DNA of 64,000 bases from Comamonas testosteroni. Lineage in GTDB: Bacteria; Pseudomonadota; Gammaproteobacteria; Burkholderiales; Burkholderiaceae_C. Of this stretch, positions 48,863 to 58,764 are shown piece by piece; the first letter of the stretch is position 1; each line of letters opens with the position of its first letter. Position numbers and translations under genes: made by a program. The DNA lies in assembly GCF_014076415.1 (NCBI RefSeq), contig NZ_CP043568.1:1798001-1862000 (forward strand), read 5' to 3'. The notes under the pieces are model-generated. The model did not search any database. It was not told the DNA's origin and saw only the letters and a program-made list of their open reading frames with translations.

Positions 48863-51472
48863 ATGTCAGAGAACCGAAACGAGAAGTCTCCGTACGATGA
48901 GTCGTCTGCAATCCCCGAGGTCAACTTTGGCGCGGTTGCGCCAGCCAAACCTTATGCGGGGGCGCCGGTCGAAATCGAGACTCTCTCGCGAGAGACGGGT
49001 TCGGCCAGAGAGGGCCGGCAGCCTGCTCCCGGTTTGTGGGAGGGCATGGACAGACGAGCCAGAGGCAATGTGGCTCCCGGGCTTGTGCATCTGGCAGAAA
49101 TGCTGCCGGCACTGCGCTTGCTCATCGGATTGATGATTGCTTCCATCGTGATCCTTGCTCTGTACTTCGGGCGGGACATGTTGATTCCTTTGGCCCTGGC
49201 AATGCTGTTCGGCTTTTTGCTCGACCCGGCTGTCAGCCGGCTCAAGCGCTGGGGGCTGCCGCGAATGGCTTCGGCCATTGTGGTCGTGGCTTTTGCCCTG
49301 GCAGCGCTCGGAGGGCTGGGCATGTATCTGGGGAGTCAGGTGCAGCAACTCAGTGCCGATCTGCCGACCTATCAATCGACGATTCGGGACAAATTGCGCA
49401 GCCTGCGCAAGAGCGCAAACATGCCCAGCGCCTGGGATGGCGTTTTCAAGACCTACAACACCGTTGAGAAGGAGATCGCCAGCGTGGATAGCGCCAGGGC
49501 GCGGGTGCAGAAAGTGGAGGTTCAGCCTCCCGATTCCAAGCCCACCACGCGGATGCTGCAGTGGCTGGGGCGTATTGCCGAGCCGGTGACGACCGCAGGC
49601 ATCGTGTTGCTGTTTGTCATATTGATTCTGCTTGACAGGGACGAGCTGAGGGATCGGTTGCTTAGGCTGGTGGGGGGCAACCTCAATGTGGCCACCGATG
49701 CGCTGGATGAGGCCTCGCAGCGCATTGGCAAATATCTGCGCATGCAGTTCATCGTCAATGTCAGCTATGGCGTGCCACTCGCCATGGGCTTGTTGCTCAT
49801 TGGTGTGCCGGGGGCGATTCTCTGGGGCGTGCTGGGCGCCATCATGCGATTTGTGCCCTATGTGGGTCCGATGATGTCTGCGGTATTTCCGCTGGCGCTG
49901 GCCTTTGCGGTCGATCCCAGCTGGGATATGTTTTTGATGACTCTGGGCCTGATTTTGCTGCTGGAGCTGATCAGCAACAATGTGATCGAGCCGTGGCTAT
50001 ATGGCTCAAGTACAGGTTTGTCGACCTTGTCAATCATTGTCGCCGCAACCTTCTGGACAGCGCTTTGGGGGCCGATCGGCCTGATTCTTTCCACACCATT
50101 GACGGTGTGCCTGCTGGTGCTGGGGCGCTACATTCCCTCGCTCAAATTCATGGAGGTCTTGCTGGGCAGCGAGCCTGTTCTCGGGCCGCAGCAACGGCTG
50201 TATCAGCGTCTGCTGGCCGATGACGCTGATGATGCCATCAGCATGGCCGTACAGTCCGTGGAGGAGCGCCTGCTCTCGAAGCACAGCCAGGATGACAGGG
50301 CCAGTGCCGTCAGCGGGTTTTATGATGAGGTTGCCATTCCTGCTCTGCGTATTGCAACCCAGCAGCATCTGGAGTCGGCGACGGCCGAACATCGCTTGCG
50401 GCTGTCCAATGGCATGGCAGCCTTGCTTGAGGAGCTGCAGGACCAATATGCATTCAGAAGCTGTGGCGAGCATGGCCGGGCGGCTCCCGGTGAAGGTGAT
50501 CAGCGTCAATGCCTGCGCATTCATTGCGCGGGTGTGCGCTGGGAGGTGGATGCCCTGGGCGCAGCCATGGTGGCCCATGCAGAGAGTTTGCATGGTCATG
50601 AGGTTAGCTGCTCCGGATGGGCACTTGCCCCGGACTCGAAGTCCTTGCAGTTTGATGCCAATGGCTTGTTGGCGGATCGCGAGTGGGTTCAGGCCGTGAA
50701 GCAATCGGATCTATTGGTGCTGTCGATTTTCAATCACCAGCCACAAAGCATGGCGAGACGCATTGTGCGGCGCATTCGCCGCCATTGGCCGGGTGCACGA
50801 GTGGTGCTGTGCCTGTGGAATGCTCCAGCCGTGGCCGCTGACCCCGAGTTTGCCCGGCAGACAGGAGCGCAGGCCTGCGTGACCAGTCTGCGGGAGTTGC
50901 ATCTGTGGGTAGAGGCCATGCAGGTTGGAGATCCCGGCGAGTGTGTGATTGCAGCTCCGATTCCCGATGACGATGTGCAGCGCGTCAAAATGCTGCATGA
51001 AAGCGGAGTGCTGGCACCGGCATTGACAGCGCTGTATCGCGATACGGCCAAGAAGGCCGTGAACGCTTTCAACACCAAGTGGGCTCAAGTTTCCTGGGTG
51101 GATGCTGAACGTGTCTTTGCGCCGGGCAGTCTGCTGCCGCTGTCAGCGCAAGAGGGCGCTCAACAAGGCTTCCCTCGTGATGGCACGGTGTGCTCGTATG
51201 TCGTGTATGAAGAAGAGGCCATTGTGGTCGGAGACTTGGCGCGAGACCCCCGATTTGCAAGCGACTCGTTGGTGCATAGCCTCAAGCTGCGCTTTTATGC
51301 GGGTGTGCCTTTGTTGGACAAAAAAGGCAATGTGCTGGGCTGTCTTTCCATACTTGATGACGAGCCTCGAAACATGTCCGACGATGAGCTCGAGGTGCTC
51401 AGCAGCATGGCGAGGCAATTGATGGAAGATGTGCGCGAAGCGCTCAAGCAGGGCCCTGTCGTTGAGGCTTGA
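48863..51472 (+). CDS. PerM/AI-2E-type permease fused to C-terminal GAF domain
   Basis: A 869-residue protein in three parts. First, a PerM-type permease with about eight membrane segments (about 75-420; LIGLMIASIVILALYF, GVPGAILWGVLGAIMRFVPY, ELISNNVIEPWLYG). Second, a soluble region (about 490-700) with a Rossmann-like stretch (SDLLVLSIFNHQPQSMARRI) reminiscent of cobalamin-binding folds. Third, a GAF domain (FNTKWAQVSWVDAE through FYAGVPLLDKKGNVLGCLSI). The last part may sense a small molecule and gate transport. The ATG at 48863 has AAGGA upstream; a TTG at 48821 is the longer alternative. Confidence 0.82.
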   Translation: MSENRNEKSPYDESSAIPEVNFGAVAPAKPYAGAPVEIETLSRETGSAREGRQPAPGLWEGMDRRARGNVAPGLVHLAEMLPALRLLIGLMIASIVILALYFGRDMLIPLALAMLFGFLLDPAVSRLKRWGLPRMASAIVVVAFALAALGGLGMYLGSQVQQLSADLPTYQSTIRDKLRSLRKSANMPSAWDGVFKTYNTVEKEIASVDSARARVQKVEVQPPDSKPTTRMLQWLGRIAEPVTTAGIVLLFVILILLDRDELRDRLLRLVGGNLNVATDALDEASQRIGKYLRMQFIVNVSYGVPLAMGLLLIGVPGAILWGVLGAIMRFVPYVGPMMSAVFPLALAFAVDPSWDMFLMTLGLILLLELISNNVIEPWLYGSSTGLSTLSIIVAATFWTALWGPIGLILSTPLTVCLLVLGRYIPSLKFMEVLLGSEPVLGPQQRLYQRLLADDADDAISMAVQSVEERLLSKHSQDDRASAVSGFYDEVAIPALRIATQQHLESATAEHRLRLSNGMAALLEELQDQYAFRSCGEHGRAAPGEGDQRQCLRIHCAGVRWEVDALGAAMVAHAESLHGHEVSCSGWALAPDSKSLQFDANGLLADREWVQAVKQSDLLVLSIFNHQPQSMARRIVRRIRRHWPGARVVLCLWNAPAVAADPEFARQTGAQACVTSLRELHLWVEAMQVGDPGECVIAAPIPDDDVQRVKMLHESGVLAPALTALYRDTAKKAVNAFNTKWAQVSWVDAERVFAPGSLLPLSAQEGAQQGFPRDGTVCSYVVYEEEAIVVGDLARDPRFASDSLVHSLKLRFYAGVPLLDKKGNVLGCLSILDDEPRNMSDDELEVLSSMARQLMEDVREALKQGPVVEA

Positions 51473-51490
51473 GCGCCTGTGTGCAGTCTG

Positions 51491-52627
51491 TCAGAGCGAG
51501 GTGCTGAGAATCTGCTCATAGTCCTGTGCGGATGCCAGCCGTGGATTGGTGGCGTGGCAGTGGTCCTTGAGCGCACCGCTGATGATGGCATCAAACTGCG
51601 CGCGCTCCACGCCCATGGCAGCCAGACCCGATGGCAGGTTCAGGCGGGCATTCATATCTCGGATCGCGTCGGGGATATCGCTTCCGCTGCTAAGACCCAT
51701 GGCATGTGCCATGCGGTTGAGGCGGTCCTCGCGCTGAACACTTTCGGCTTCGGCATTGAAACGCACGACTGCGGGCAGGAACATGGCGTTGAGCGTGCCG
51801 TGGTGCAGGCGCGGGTTGATTCCGCCCAGGCTGTGACTGAGGCTATGCACGCAGCCCAGACCTTTCTGAAAAGCCATGGCCCCTTGCATGCTTGCGCTCA
51901 TCAATTGGCGGCGGGCTTCCGCGTCGTTGCCATTGAGCATGGCCCTCTCGATATGCGCCCAGCCCCGGGTCAGCCCGTCCAGGCCGATACCGTCGGCTGG
52001 TGGATTGAAGGCCGAGGCCATAAAGGTTTCCATGCAATGGGCTATGGCATCCATGCCGGTTGCTGCCGTCAGCATGGGGGGGAGGCCGAAGGTGAGCTCG
52101 GGGTCGCAGATGGCAGCCTTGGGCACCAGATGCCAGCTGTGAAAACCCAGCTTTCGATGGTCGTCCACGATGATGATGGCACCACGCGCTACCTCGCTAC
52201 CCGTGCCGCTGGTGGTGGGTACGGCAATCAACGGAGCAACTCGCTCCGTAATACGAGGCGAGCCGCCTTCAATCGTCGCGTAGTGCGAGAGCGGGCCTTC
52301 ATGCGTAGCCGCAATTGCCACGCCTTTGGCACAGTCAATGGCACTGCCACCGCCCACAGCGATTAATCCATCGCAGTTCTGGGATTTGTAGATTTCAGCC
52401 GCAGCGCACACAGCCGCTTCAGTGGGGTTGGAAGGAGTCTGGTCAAATACTGCATGGGGCAGGCCGCCCAGTGCATTTATGGATTTTTGCAAGATTCCTG
52501 CAGCCTTGACGCCGGGGTCGGTCACGATCAGCGGCTTGCTGATACCCACACGCTCGCATTCCTGGCGCAGCATTTGCACGGCGCCAAAGTCAAACTGGAT
52601 CTGAGTCACGTAATTGATGAAGGCCAT
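51491..52627 (-). CDS. iron-containing alcohol dehydrogenase
   Basis: A 378-residue group III alcohol dehydrogenase. The NAD-binding motif is GGGSAIDCAKG, with the metal-site region TTSGTGSEVARGA following. Metal ligands Asp and three His lie in GMDAIAHCMETF, LGCVHSLSHSLGG and LHHGTLNAMFL. Substrate could be a primary alcohol, lactaldehyde or a 4-hydroxybutyrate-like compound; not resolvable here. The start is the ATG at 52627 (MAFINYV), not the longer TTG frame. Convergent with the permease gene 18 bp away. Confidence 0.92.
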   Translation of the reverse strand: MAFINYVTQIQFDFGAVQMLRQECERVGISKPLIVTDPGVKAAGILQKSINALGGLPHAVFDQTPSNPTEAAVCAAAEIYKSQNCDGLIAVGGGSAIDCAKGVAIAATHEGPLSHYATIEGGSPRITERVAPLIAVPTTSGTGSEVARGAIIIVDDHRKLGFHSWHLVPKAAICDPELTFGLPPMLTAATGMDAIAHCMETFMASAFNPPADGIGLDGLTRGWAHIERAMLNGNDAEARRQLMSASMQGAMAFQKGLGCVHSLSHSLGGINPRLHHGTLNAMFLPAVVRFNAEAESVQREDRLNRMAHAMGLSSGSDIPDAIRDMNARLNLPSGLAAMGVERAQFDAIISGALKDHCHATNPRLASAQDYEQILSTSL

Positions 52628-52805
52628 GTTCTGCTTGCTCAGTAGAAAGAGGAGTCTTGGCAATCTAGAAGCCTAGAAGCTGAATGCCGCCACGCAAAGA
52701 AAGCAAACCCTAGGAGGTGGGAAAAATCGTCTCCCAGGGGACAGGAGACAGCGGGCTGGGTAGAGACGATAACGCCATCCCCTTCGATGCCAACCTGAAG
52801 CACTG

Positions 52806-53141
52806 ATGCTTCATGCCTTCGTGGCAAGACAATCCGTTAACAAAGATCTGTGGCGATGGCTGCAGCCCTCCAGCCTTCGCACCTTTGCCAAAGGCGGCGT
52901 ACGTAAGCTCTCTGTGAGCGATGAAGCAGCTCTCGACGGCATCCTGTTTGTGCAGCAAGCAGGCATTCCTTTGGAGGATATCCTCCAAGTCCTGGGCTAT
53001 GGCAGGAGTATGACTTGCGAGCGGTGTCTGGCAGAAACTGCAGCTGGCGATGCTGGTGTGCGGGAGTTATGCAAAGGTTTCCTAGGCGAGCCACATGCGT
53101 GGCACCAACGCAAGCAGTCGCTGAGTCGCAATTCAAGTTGA
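52806..53141 (+). pseudogene. IS5-family transposase remnant (N-terminal part)
   Basis: A 111-codon frame. VNKDLWRWLQP resembles the start of IS5-type transposases, and ALDGILFVQQAGIPLEDILQVLGYG resembles the conserved region that follows, normally ALTGILFVLKTGIPWEMLPQ-like. The next part departs from the family (MTCERCLAETAAGDAGV, where MTCWRRLRDWQ is usual) and the rest of the transposase with the DDE residues is absent. I see no flanking inverted repeats. A decayed insertion fragment between the alcohol dehydrogenase and the GlxA-type gene. Confidence 0.62.
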
Positions 53142-53221
53142 GCGTCAGTGGTCGAGCTCAGTCGGTCATAGCCAGCAGAAGCAGACTGGTCGGCCGTGCC
53201 CAGTTCAATCGGAGCGGACAT

Positions 53222-54202
53222 TCAGGCATGGACCGTACGATACGCCACAGGCGTCATGCCGGTAGCTTGTCTGAAGGCCCGTATGAGGCTCGCCTCGCTG
53301 GCGAAGCCAAGTTCATCGACAATGCGTTTGAGCGGCTGTTGGGTTTCACATAGCGCTTCGGCCACTTGGCGCAGTTTGATGCGTCGCATCCACTGAGCTG
53401 CAGCCAGACCCGTGTGCTCATGCACTCGCCGAGCCAATGTTCGTGGAGAGATATGCAATTGGGCAGCAAGCGCCGGCAAGCGCAACTCGCCTGAGGGGCT
53501 GCGTTGCACAATCATCTGCGCATGACGTAGAGACTCATCAGTCAGAGTAATGAGTTCCAGTCTGGCAAATGCGGCATGCAACACCGCCGGGCGTGGCAGC
53601 ATTAGTAGATTTTGTAGATCGCGAAGCTCAGTGGGGTCTAGCCTCTTGGTCAACATGTGCTGCACGAGTGGCAGATATCCGTGAGCGCCGGCAGCCGTCC
53701 ACGAGCCTTCGCCGATGATCATTGGCTCATCAAAGCTCCATTCAACGCGTGGAAAGCTGGTTTGCAATGACTCCCGCAGCCACCACGTTGCCGTTGCACG
53801 TTGCCCATGCAATCTCCCGCTCGCAGCAACTGGCAGAACTCCTGCGCAATAGCTCCACACCTTGGTTTCCTTGGGTAATTCCCGCAATGCTCGGATCACC
53901 GGAGCCAGTTTCTGCAATGGGGCTCGCAGGTCACTTGCAGACGATAGCCACAGACCTGGTACCACCACTGCGTCCGCGCGCACGGTATGTAGGCAGGTCT
54001 TCGGAGCTATCGATGGCCCTTGCCAGGTTGTGACTGGCGTTGTATCTACTCCTGCCCAGATCACGTCGCACACCATCCGCCTGGCGCGCAGGTTGGCGGC
54101 TCGCACCATGTCCGCTACAGAAAATAGGCCGGCCGGCATGCATTCGGGATACAGCAACAATGCGAGGCGGAATGGTTCCATTCGAAATGTGGAGTCTGGC
54201 AT
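53222..54202 (-). CDS. GlxA-type AraC-family regulator
   Basis: A 326-residue regulator with an N-terminal DJ-1/PfpI-like domain (FRLALLLYPECMPAGLFSVAD; YCAGVLPVAASGRL) and a C-terminal AraC HTH (ALAAQLHISPRTLARRVHEH, then IVDELGFASEASLIRAFRQ). The amidotransferase-like domain has Cys in SYCAG, but it usually serves as a ligand sensor in this group. It may control the divergent metallo-beta-lactamase-fold gene 88 bp away. Target and ligand are unknown. Confidence 0.9.
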   Translation of the reverse strand: MPDSTFRMEPFRLALLLYPECMPAGLFSVADMVRAANLRARRMVCDVIWAGVDTTPVTTWQGPSIAPKTCLHTVRADAVVVPGLWLSSASDLRAPLQKLAPVIRALRELPKETKVWSYCAGVLPVAASGRLHGQRATATWWLRESLQTSFPRVEWSFDEPMIIGEGSWTAAGAHGYLPLVQHMLTKRLDPTELRDLQNLLMLPRPAVLHAAFARLELITLTDESLRHAQMIVQRSPSGELRLPALAAQLHISPRTLARRVHEHTGLAAAQWMRRIKLRQVAEALCETQQPLKRIVDELGFASEASLIRAFRQATGMTPVAYRTVHA

Positions 54203-54290
54203 GAATTGGTAATTAACTGACTAGTCTTGCCATTTTCCATGCAGAGGCATATCGGAAGAATGAGGCATTTCCTCCACCTCCAAGTCCTTC

Positions 54291-55100
54291 ATGCAGATCA
54301 CCCAGCTACGCAATGCCACTATCGTTCTAGAGTTTGAGGCCCAAGGCAGGGCCATTGGTCTGCTTGTCGACCCAATGCTCGCCCCTCGCGGAAGTCTGCC
54401 TGGGTTGCGTTATCTGGGACGCGGGCGCCAGCGCAATCCAATCGTCGAACTTCATGAGAATTCAGAGGCCGTGCTTGAACGAGTTACGCATGCGCTTATT
54501 ACCCATTGCCAGCGCGGACACTTCGATCACCTGGATCGCATCGGTAAGCGCTTTCTACGTGAGAGAAGGGTCCCTGTGTTCTGCATGCCGCGTGACGCGG
54601 AGTACCTTTGCCAGCGGGGCCTCAATGCAGAGTCGTTGAGCGCTCAGGAGCGTCAGTTGTGGAGTCTCGGTGGCCACATTACTCCAATCCTCTGTGTACA
54701 TGGGAAAGGGTGGGTCGGGCGATTCATGGAGCATGGTCACGGCTACCTGCTGGAATTGCCTGGCGAACCCAGTGTCTATGTGGCCGGCGACACTTTGCTG
54801 ACTCCAGCAGTACGTGACTGCCTGCATAGGCTGAGACCCGATATCGCCATCCTGCCTGCAGGCGGAGCACGCTTCGATCTGGGAGGAGAAATCCTTATGG
54901 ATGCCAAAGATGTAATGGACGCTGCGAGTTGCTGGCCTGGCGAGCTAGTGGTGAATCATCTTGAAGCTCTGGATCATTGTCCAGTTACGCGAGAGGAAGT
55001 GCGAGCTCTCGCTCAAGATGGGGGTGTCGCTGATCGAGTATGGGTGCCTGAAGATGGGCAGTGTCGGCGCTACAAAGTCAGTCTTGCCGCCATCGGCTAG
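54291..55100 (+). CDS. metallo-beta-lactamase-fold hydrolase
   Basis: A 269-residue soluble protein. The first metal motif reads LITHCQRGHFDHLD, in which HxHxDH has been altered: the first His is an Arg, though another His is five residues earlier. Later landmarks VYVAGDT and VVNHLEALDHC give Asp and His ligands. It is of the UlaG/YhfI-like subgroup, whose substrates are diverse. Adjacent to a divergent GlxA-type regulator, which may sense its substrate. Confidence 0.8.
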   Translation: MQITQLRNATIVLEFEAQGRAIGLLVDPMLAPRGSLPGLRYLGRGRQRNPIVELHENSEAVLERVTHALITHCQRGHFDHLDRIGKRFLRERRVPVFCMPRDAEYLCQRGLNAESLSAQERQLWSLGGHITPILCVHGKGWVGRFMEHGHGYLLELPGEPSVYVAGDTLLTPAVRDCLHRLRPDIAILPAGGARFDLGGEILMDAKDVMDAASCWPGELVVNHLEALDHCPVTREEVRALAQDGGVADRVWVPEDGQCRRYKVSLAAIG

Positions 55101-55249
55101 CAAGGGCATCTCCTGAGAGTGGGTGTCACGCGCGTGTGACGTGAGAAGTTCGATGTATGGCCGCTTGGAACTGTGCAGGACAGACCGTCTCCAGGGCCAT
55201 AGAGCAGGCTTCGGGTACACCCGCTTCCTGGAAGTCCGACACGCAGCTT

Positions 55250-57574
55250 TCATGAAGAATCGCTGTTCAAACTCCGCAATGGAGCGGTGCGTGCAATATT
55301 GCTGATTTGCTCAAAATCCAATTCATCCAGCGCATGCCTGAGCGCACTGACCAGGCCTTGGTAGTCTGTGCCGTTGTCCATGGCATCAATCCATGCATGC
55401 AAATCGCTCCAGTTCCCCCGCCTTGCAAGCTGCTCCAATTCGTACTTCTGCTCCTCTTGAAGAGCCTCCAGTTTCTGCATGGTCTTGTGCCCACTGTGTT
55501 CATCAGATGTGGGCAGAGGCATCAAAGCTTGGAAGACAGGACTATCCGATACCTGTTTGACCATTAGAAAAAAAACTGCATTGGTACCGCGCCCTAGATG
55601 GCTATCAATAGATAGATGGCCGGTCATCTTCTCAATGATGCGTTGTGCGATCAGTAGCCCCAGTCCTCGTTTTGCATGAGTGCGACTGGCCGTCAGCGAT
55701 TTTTGAATTCTGGCGAGTACTTCCGGCTCCATGCCGGAACCACTGTCGCTAACCTCAAAGCGAAGATGCCATTTGTCTCGGCCAACGTACTTACCTTGCA
55801 GCTTCAGGTCAATGCTTCCGTCGAATGTAAATTTCGCGGCGTTGGACAAGAGATTGAGTACAGCCTGTTGCAGGCGCTTGCCGTCCAAGTAGACATGTAC
55901 GGGCAGCATGCTCTGTATTTTCAGTGAGAACTTATTGCGTTGACGATGGGCCAGCGCATGGGCGTACTTGGTGAGTTCATCCAGCAGAGAGCTTAGATCT
56001 ACCAACTGCTCATTCAATGCCAAAGGAGGCTGCAACTCATCTTTGGCATAGTCCACCAGTTCGTCGATCAATGCCAATTGATAAGTAGCGCTTCTTTCAA
56101 CTGCGGCCAGTTTATCTATGTCAACTTTGTTCGGGGACAGGTGCATCAGTTGTAGATAGGCAATGATCGCGGAGACTGGCGCTCGCAAATCATGACTGAC
56201 ATAGGCGAGTAGCTCTTTTTGCTCCAACGAACGTTGCTCAGCTTGTTCTAGAGCCTCTTTAAGAGCGCGAGTTTTGTACTTGACCTCATGTTCAAGGCGT
56301 TCTTGCTGCTGGCTTTGCCATTGGAGCAAGGTGCGCTGTGCCTGGTGACGTTGGTGGGAATGCTGATAGGCCCAGCTGGTGATGACGAACAGACCGACCG
56401 TCAAGGCGGGCAGTACAAGCGCATATTGCTCGAAGAGCTGAACCAGCGCGATGTTTGGTATCAAGAGAGCAACGGCGCGCAGCAATGCACAACATGCCAA
56501 GACAGATACGAGCAGCAAAGCTGTCACGCTGCCAGGCCCTCCACTACGATGGTAGATGTATGTGCAAGCCAGAATTGCTACCAGACTCAGTGGGGCAACG
56601 ATGATGCCAGTAGGGGCAAACCAGTCATAAGGCCCAAATAAAGCGCCGATGAGAACAATGCTTTCTAAGAGGGCAACGACCTTGAGCAGAATTACTCCTG
56701 CCGAGGGTAGATATTTCTGGGTTTTTTCCAATCGCGCACGCAGATATAGCAATATGCTCAGCACGATGCCTGCAACCAAAACGTGATGAGCTCGGTAGCC
56801 CCATTCTGTACTGCTGGGCCAAAGTATTATTTGCGCATAGCCACGATAGGTAGCTTCATAAAGTGCAGTCAGCAACAGCCCCAGTGTTTGCCATCCCATC
56901 AAGGGAGATCGCAGAATTCTCCAGAGAGCCGCAGAATAGACTGCGAACACCAGTATGCAGCCAATCAGAAGTCCGCTGAACAACGCATAGTCACGCTCCA
57001 CCCTGTGCCATTGATCTACTGTATGCAGCGTGACTTTCAACGTACTTGATGCGTGACTATTGACGTGAACAAGTACACGTACCTTCTCTCCTGGCGCTAG
57101 ATTTATGGCGATCTGAGGTACTCGATTGAGCGACTCGTTAGGGTCACTGATTCCTGTCAAGGTTCGACTTGCACGAACTTGACCTTCCTGCATGCGTACA
57201 ACATAAAAAGTCACGTGTTGCAGCCAACTCACCCCCAAAGCCAGTTGCACTGATTGAGGGGTATTTAGATCGTTGTGCAGTGCCAGCCTGAGCCACAGAT
57301 GTGTCATATCGAATCGCCCTTCAAGCGCCTTGGCTGTAACGGTCTGGAATCCGTCAATCTCATTGCTAGGAAGGGCTGCCACCTGTAGTGGTGTTTCGTT
57401 TGCCATACCGCGCTCCCAGACCTCGACCGTGTTGTCCAGGACCTGGAGGCCGAGAGCTACATCGCTGATCTGAATTCGGGGGGGCGCAGACGCTTCAAGT
57501 GCGCTTGCATTGATTGTCCAACATAGGAATATGCTGCAGAGCAGACGAACATAGCTCGATGTGCATTGCCTCAT
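55250..57574 (-). CDS. 7TMR-DISM sensor histidine kinase
   Basis: A 774-residue membrane kinase. Signal peptide, then a periplasmic 7TMR-DISM extracellular domain (about 35-190), seven membrane helices (about 195-400), a coiled linker, and a HisKA/HATPase_c core with His461 in LAYVSHDLRAPVS, the N-box NLLSNAAKF and G-boxes SDSGSGMEPEV and GLGLLIAQRI. The last 90 residues form an extra helical tail. DISM domains often bind carbohydrate. The start at 57574 overlaps the regulator stop (ATGA), so kinase and regulator are one operon, facing away from the adhesin. Confidence 0.9.
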   Translation of the reverse strand: MRQCTSSYVRLLCSIFLCWTINASALEASAPPRIQISDVALGLQVLDNTVEVWERGMANETPLQVAALPSNEIDGFQTVTAKALEGRFDMTHLWLRLALHNDLNTPQSVQLALGVSWLQHVTFYVVRMQEGQVRASRTLTGISDPNESLNRVPQIAINLAPGEKVRVLVHVNSHASSTLKVTLHTVDQWHRVERDYALFSGLLIGCILVFAVYSAALWRILRSPLMGWQTLGLLLTALYEATYRGYAQIILWPSSTEWGYRAHHVLVAGIVLSILLYLRARLEKTQKYLPSAGVILLKVVALLESIVLIGALFGPYDWFAPTGIIVAPLSLVAILACTYIYHRSGGPGSVTALLLVSVLACCALLRAVALLIPNIALVQLFEQYALVLPALTVGLFVITSWAYQHSHQRHQAQRTLLQWQSQQQERLEHEVKYKTRALKEALEQAEQRSLEQKELLAYVSHDLRAPVSAIIAYLQLMHLSPNKVDIDKLAAVERSATYQLALIDELVDYAKDELQPPLALNEQLVDLSSLLDELTKYAHALAHRQRNKFSLKIQSMLPVHVYLDGKRLQQAVLNLLSNAAKFTFDGSIDLKLQGKYVGRDKWHLRFEVSDSGSGMEPEVLARIQKSLTASRTHAKRGLGLLIAQRIIEKMTGHLSIDSHLGRGTNAVFFLMVKQVSDSPVFQALMPLPTSDEHSGHKTMQKLEALQEEQKYELEQLARRGNWSDLHAWIDAMDNGTDYQGLVSALRHALDELDFEQISNIARTAPLRSLNSDSS

Positions 57575-58401
57575 GGTTTTGGACTCATGTATGAGCGCCG
57601 AAAAGATGACGGGGTACACCCAAAATGGGAATGAAAGGCTGACGAGAAATTAGCAGCGCTGGAGAATCCTACCGCTGCCGCAACTTCCTCTATATGCATG
57701 GCGGAGCTAGCAAGCATGCGTTGAGCTTCGTGAAGGCGAGTCTCCCGGATGAACTTGTAAACCGTGCTCCCCGTGTGAACCTGGAAGACGCGTGTTAGAC
57801 GCTTTTCATTGGTGCCTAATTTGGCAGCTAATTCAGGCAGAGTAGGAACCTTGGACAAATCGGAAAGCACCAACTGCTGGGCTGCTCGCAGCAACGTCAA
57901 ATTGTGATCAGTGCTCAGTGTTTCCGTTACTCGCCCAATAGCAGGGACTGACGGTGGCGGCTCTGGTGAAGCGCGAACGTCCTGGTATGGAATTCCTTGG
58001 CGTTTCGCCAAAGCCAAGTGGATTTCCACACGCGCTAAAACTTCATTGATGTCGAACGGCTTTGGAATGTAGTCCACAGCACCTAACTGCAACCCCATCA
58101 GACGCTCTTTGGGGGAGGCACAAGAAGTCACAAAGATAACGGGAATGCCAGCTGTGGATGGATCTGCCTTCAATAGCCTGCAGGCGGCAAATCCATCTAC
58201 GCTGCCCATATTTACGTCCAATAGGATTAGTTCGAATTGCTGAGTAGTGGCACGGCGATAGCCCTGCATGGCATCCATTGCGACGGAAAGACGATAGCCA
58301 TTACTTCGAAGCAGTTCCAGCAGGATTTTCAGTTCAGTCACGTTGTCGTCGATGACGAGGATTCGTTCACTCGAAGGGCCTGCAGGTGACCAGTAAGACA
58401 C
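57571..58401 (-). CDS. response regulator with AraC-type HTH
   Basis: A 276-residue regulator. The receiver domain has RILVIDDN, phospho-acceptor Asp62 in LLDVNMG and Lys in YIPKPFD. A short linker leads to an AraC HTH (ELAAKLGTNEKRLTRVFQVH and VAAAVGFSSAANFSSAFHSH). It is the first gene of the operon with the DISM kinase. The adhesin gene starts 363 bp away on the other strand and is the obvious candidate target; this is inferred from position. Confidence 0.9.
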   Translation of the reverse strand: MSYWSPAGPSSERILVIDDNVTELKILLELLRSNGYRLSVAMDAMQGYRRATTQQFELILLDVNMGSVDGFAACRLLKADPSTAGIPVIFVTSCASPKERLMGLQLGAVDYIPKPFDINEVLARVEIHLALAKRQGIPYQDVRASPEPPPSVPAIGRVTETLSTDHNLTLLRAAQQLVLSDLSKVPTLPELAAKLGTNEKRLTRVFQVHTGSTVYKFIRETRLHEAQRMLASSAMHIEEVAAAVGFSSAANFSSAFHSHFGCTPSSFRRSYMSPKP

Positions 58402-58764
58402 GGCAACAATCCGAAGTTAGATGGTTATTTTGAAAAACTATGGATTGTGAAGATGATTTTTAACGACGTGTTACGTTTTGGAGCTGAGGCTGACGTAGAT
58501 GCGCTGAATCTGACGTTTGTTTACAAGTTTTTCTGAAATTCAAAAGCAAATTCCTGTTTTTAAACATAGGTGTGATGGAGCAAATGTCTGCCGAGAGTGA
58601 AATTGACATTTGTTTTGAATCGTTGTCTGGTAGGCAGATGGAATATTCGCTTTTTCAAAAGCGCTCCAGATCGCTAACTCCTAGCATTCGCGAGCATTTG
58701 GCATTGAGCACCCCAAGGTAGAGGGTTCAGAACTTTGCCAAGGTTAGGAATCAAGGAGAAGTTC
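58402..58764. other. 363-bp divergent regulatory region before adhesin gene
   Basis: An AT-rich non-coding stretch between the response regulator and the adhesin. It contains TTGACA at 58603-58608 on the plus strand, but no good -10 element at the right distance. AAGGAG at 58753-58758 is the ribosome binding site of the adhesin. I see no coding sequence in it. It must hold the promoters of both operons. Confidence 0.5.

Noticed and set aside
58603..58631. Sigma-70 promoter for the adhesin at TTGACA
   Set aside because: TTGACA is perfect but no acceptable -10 element lies 16-18 bp downstream, so I did not call it as a promoter.
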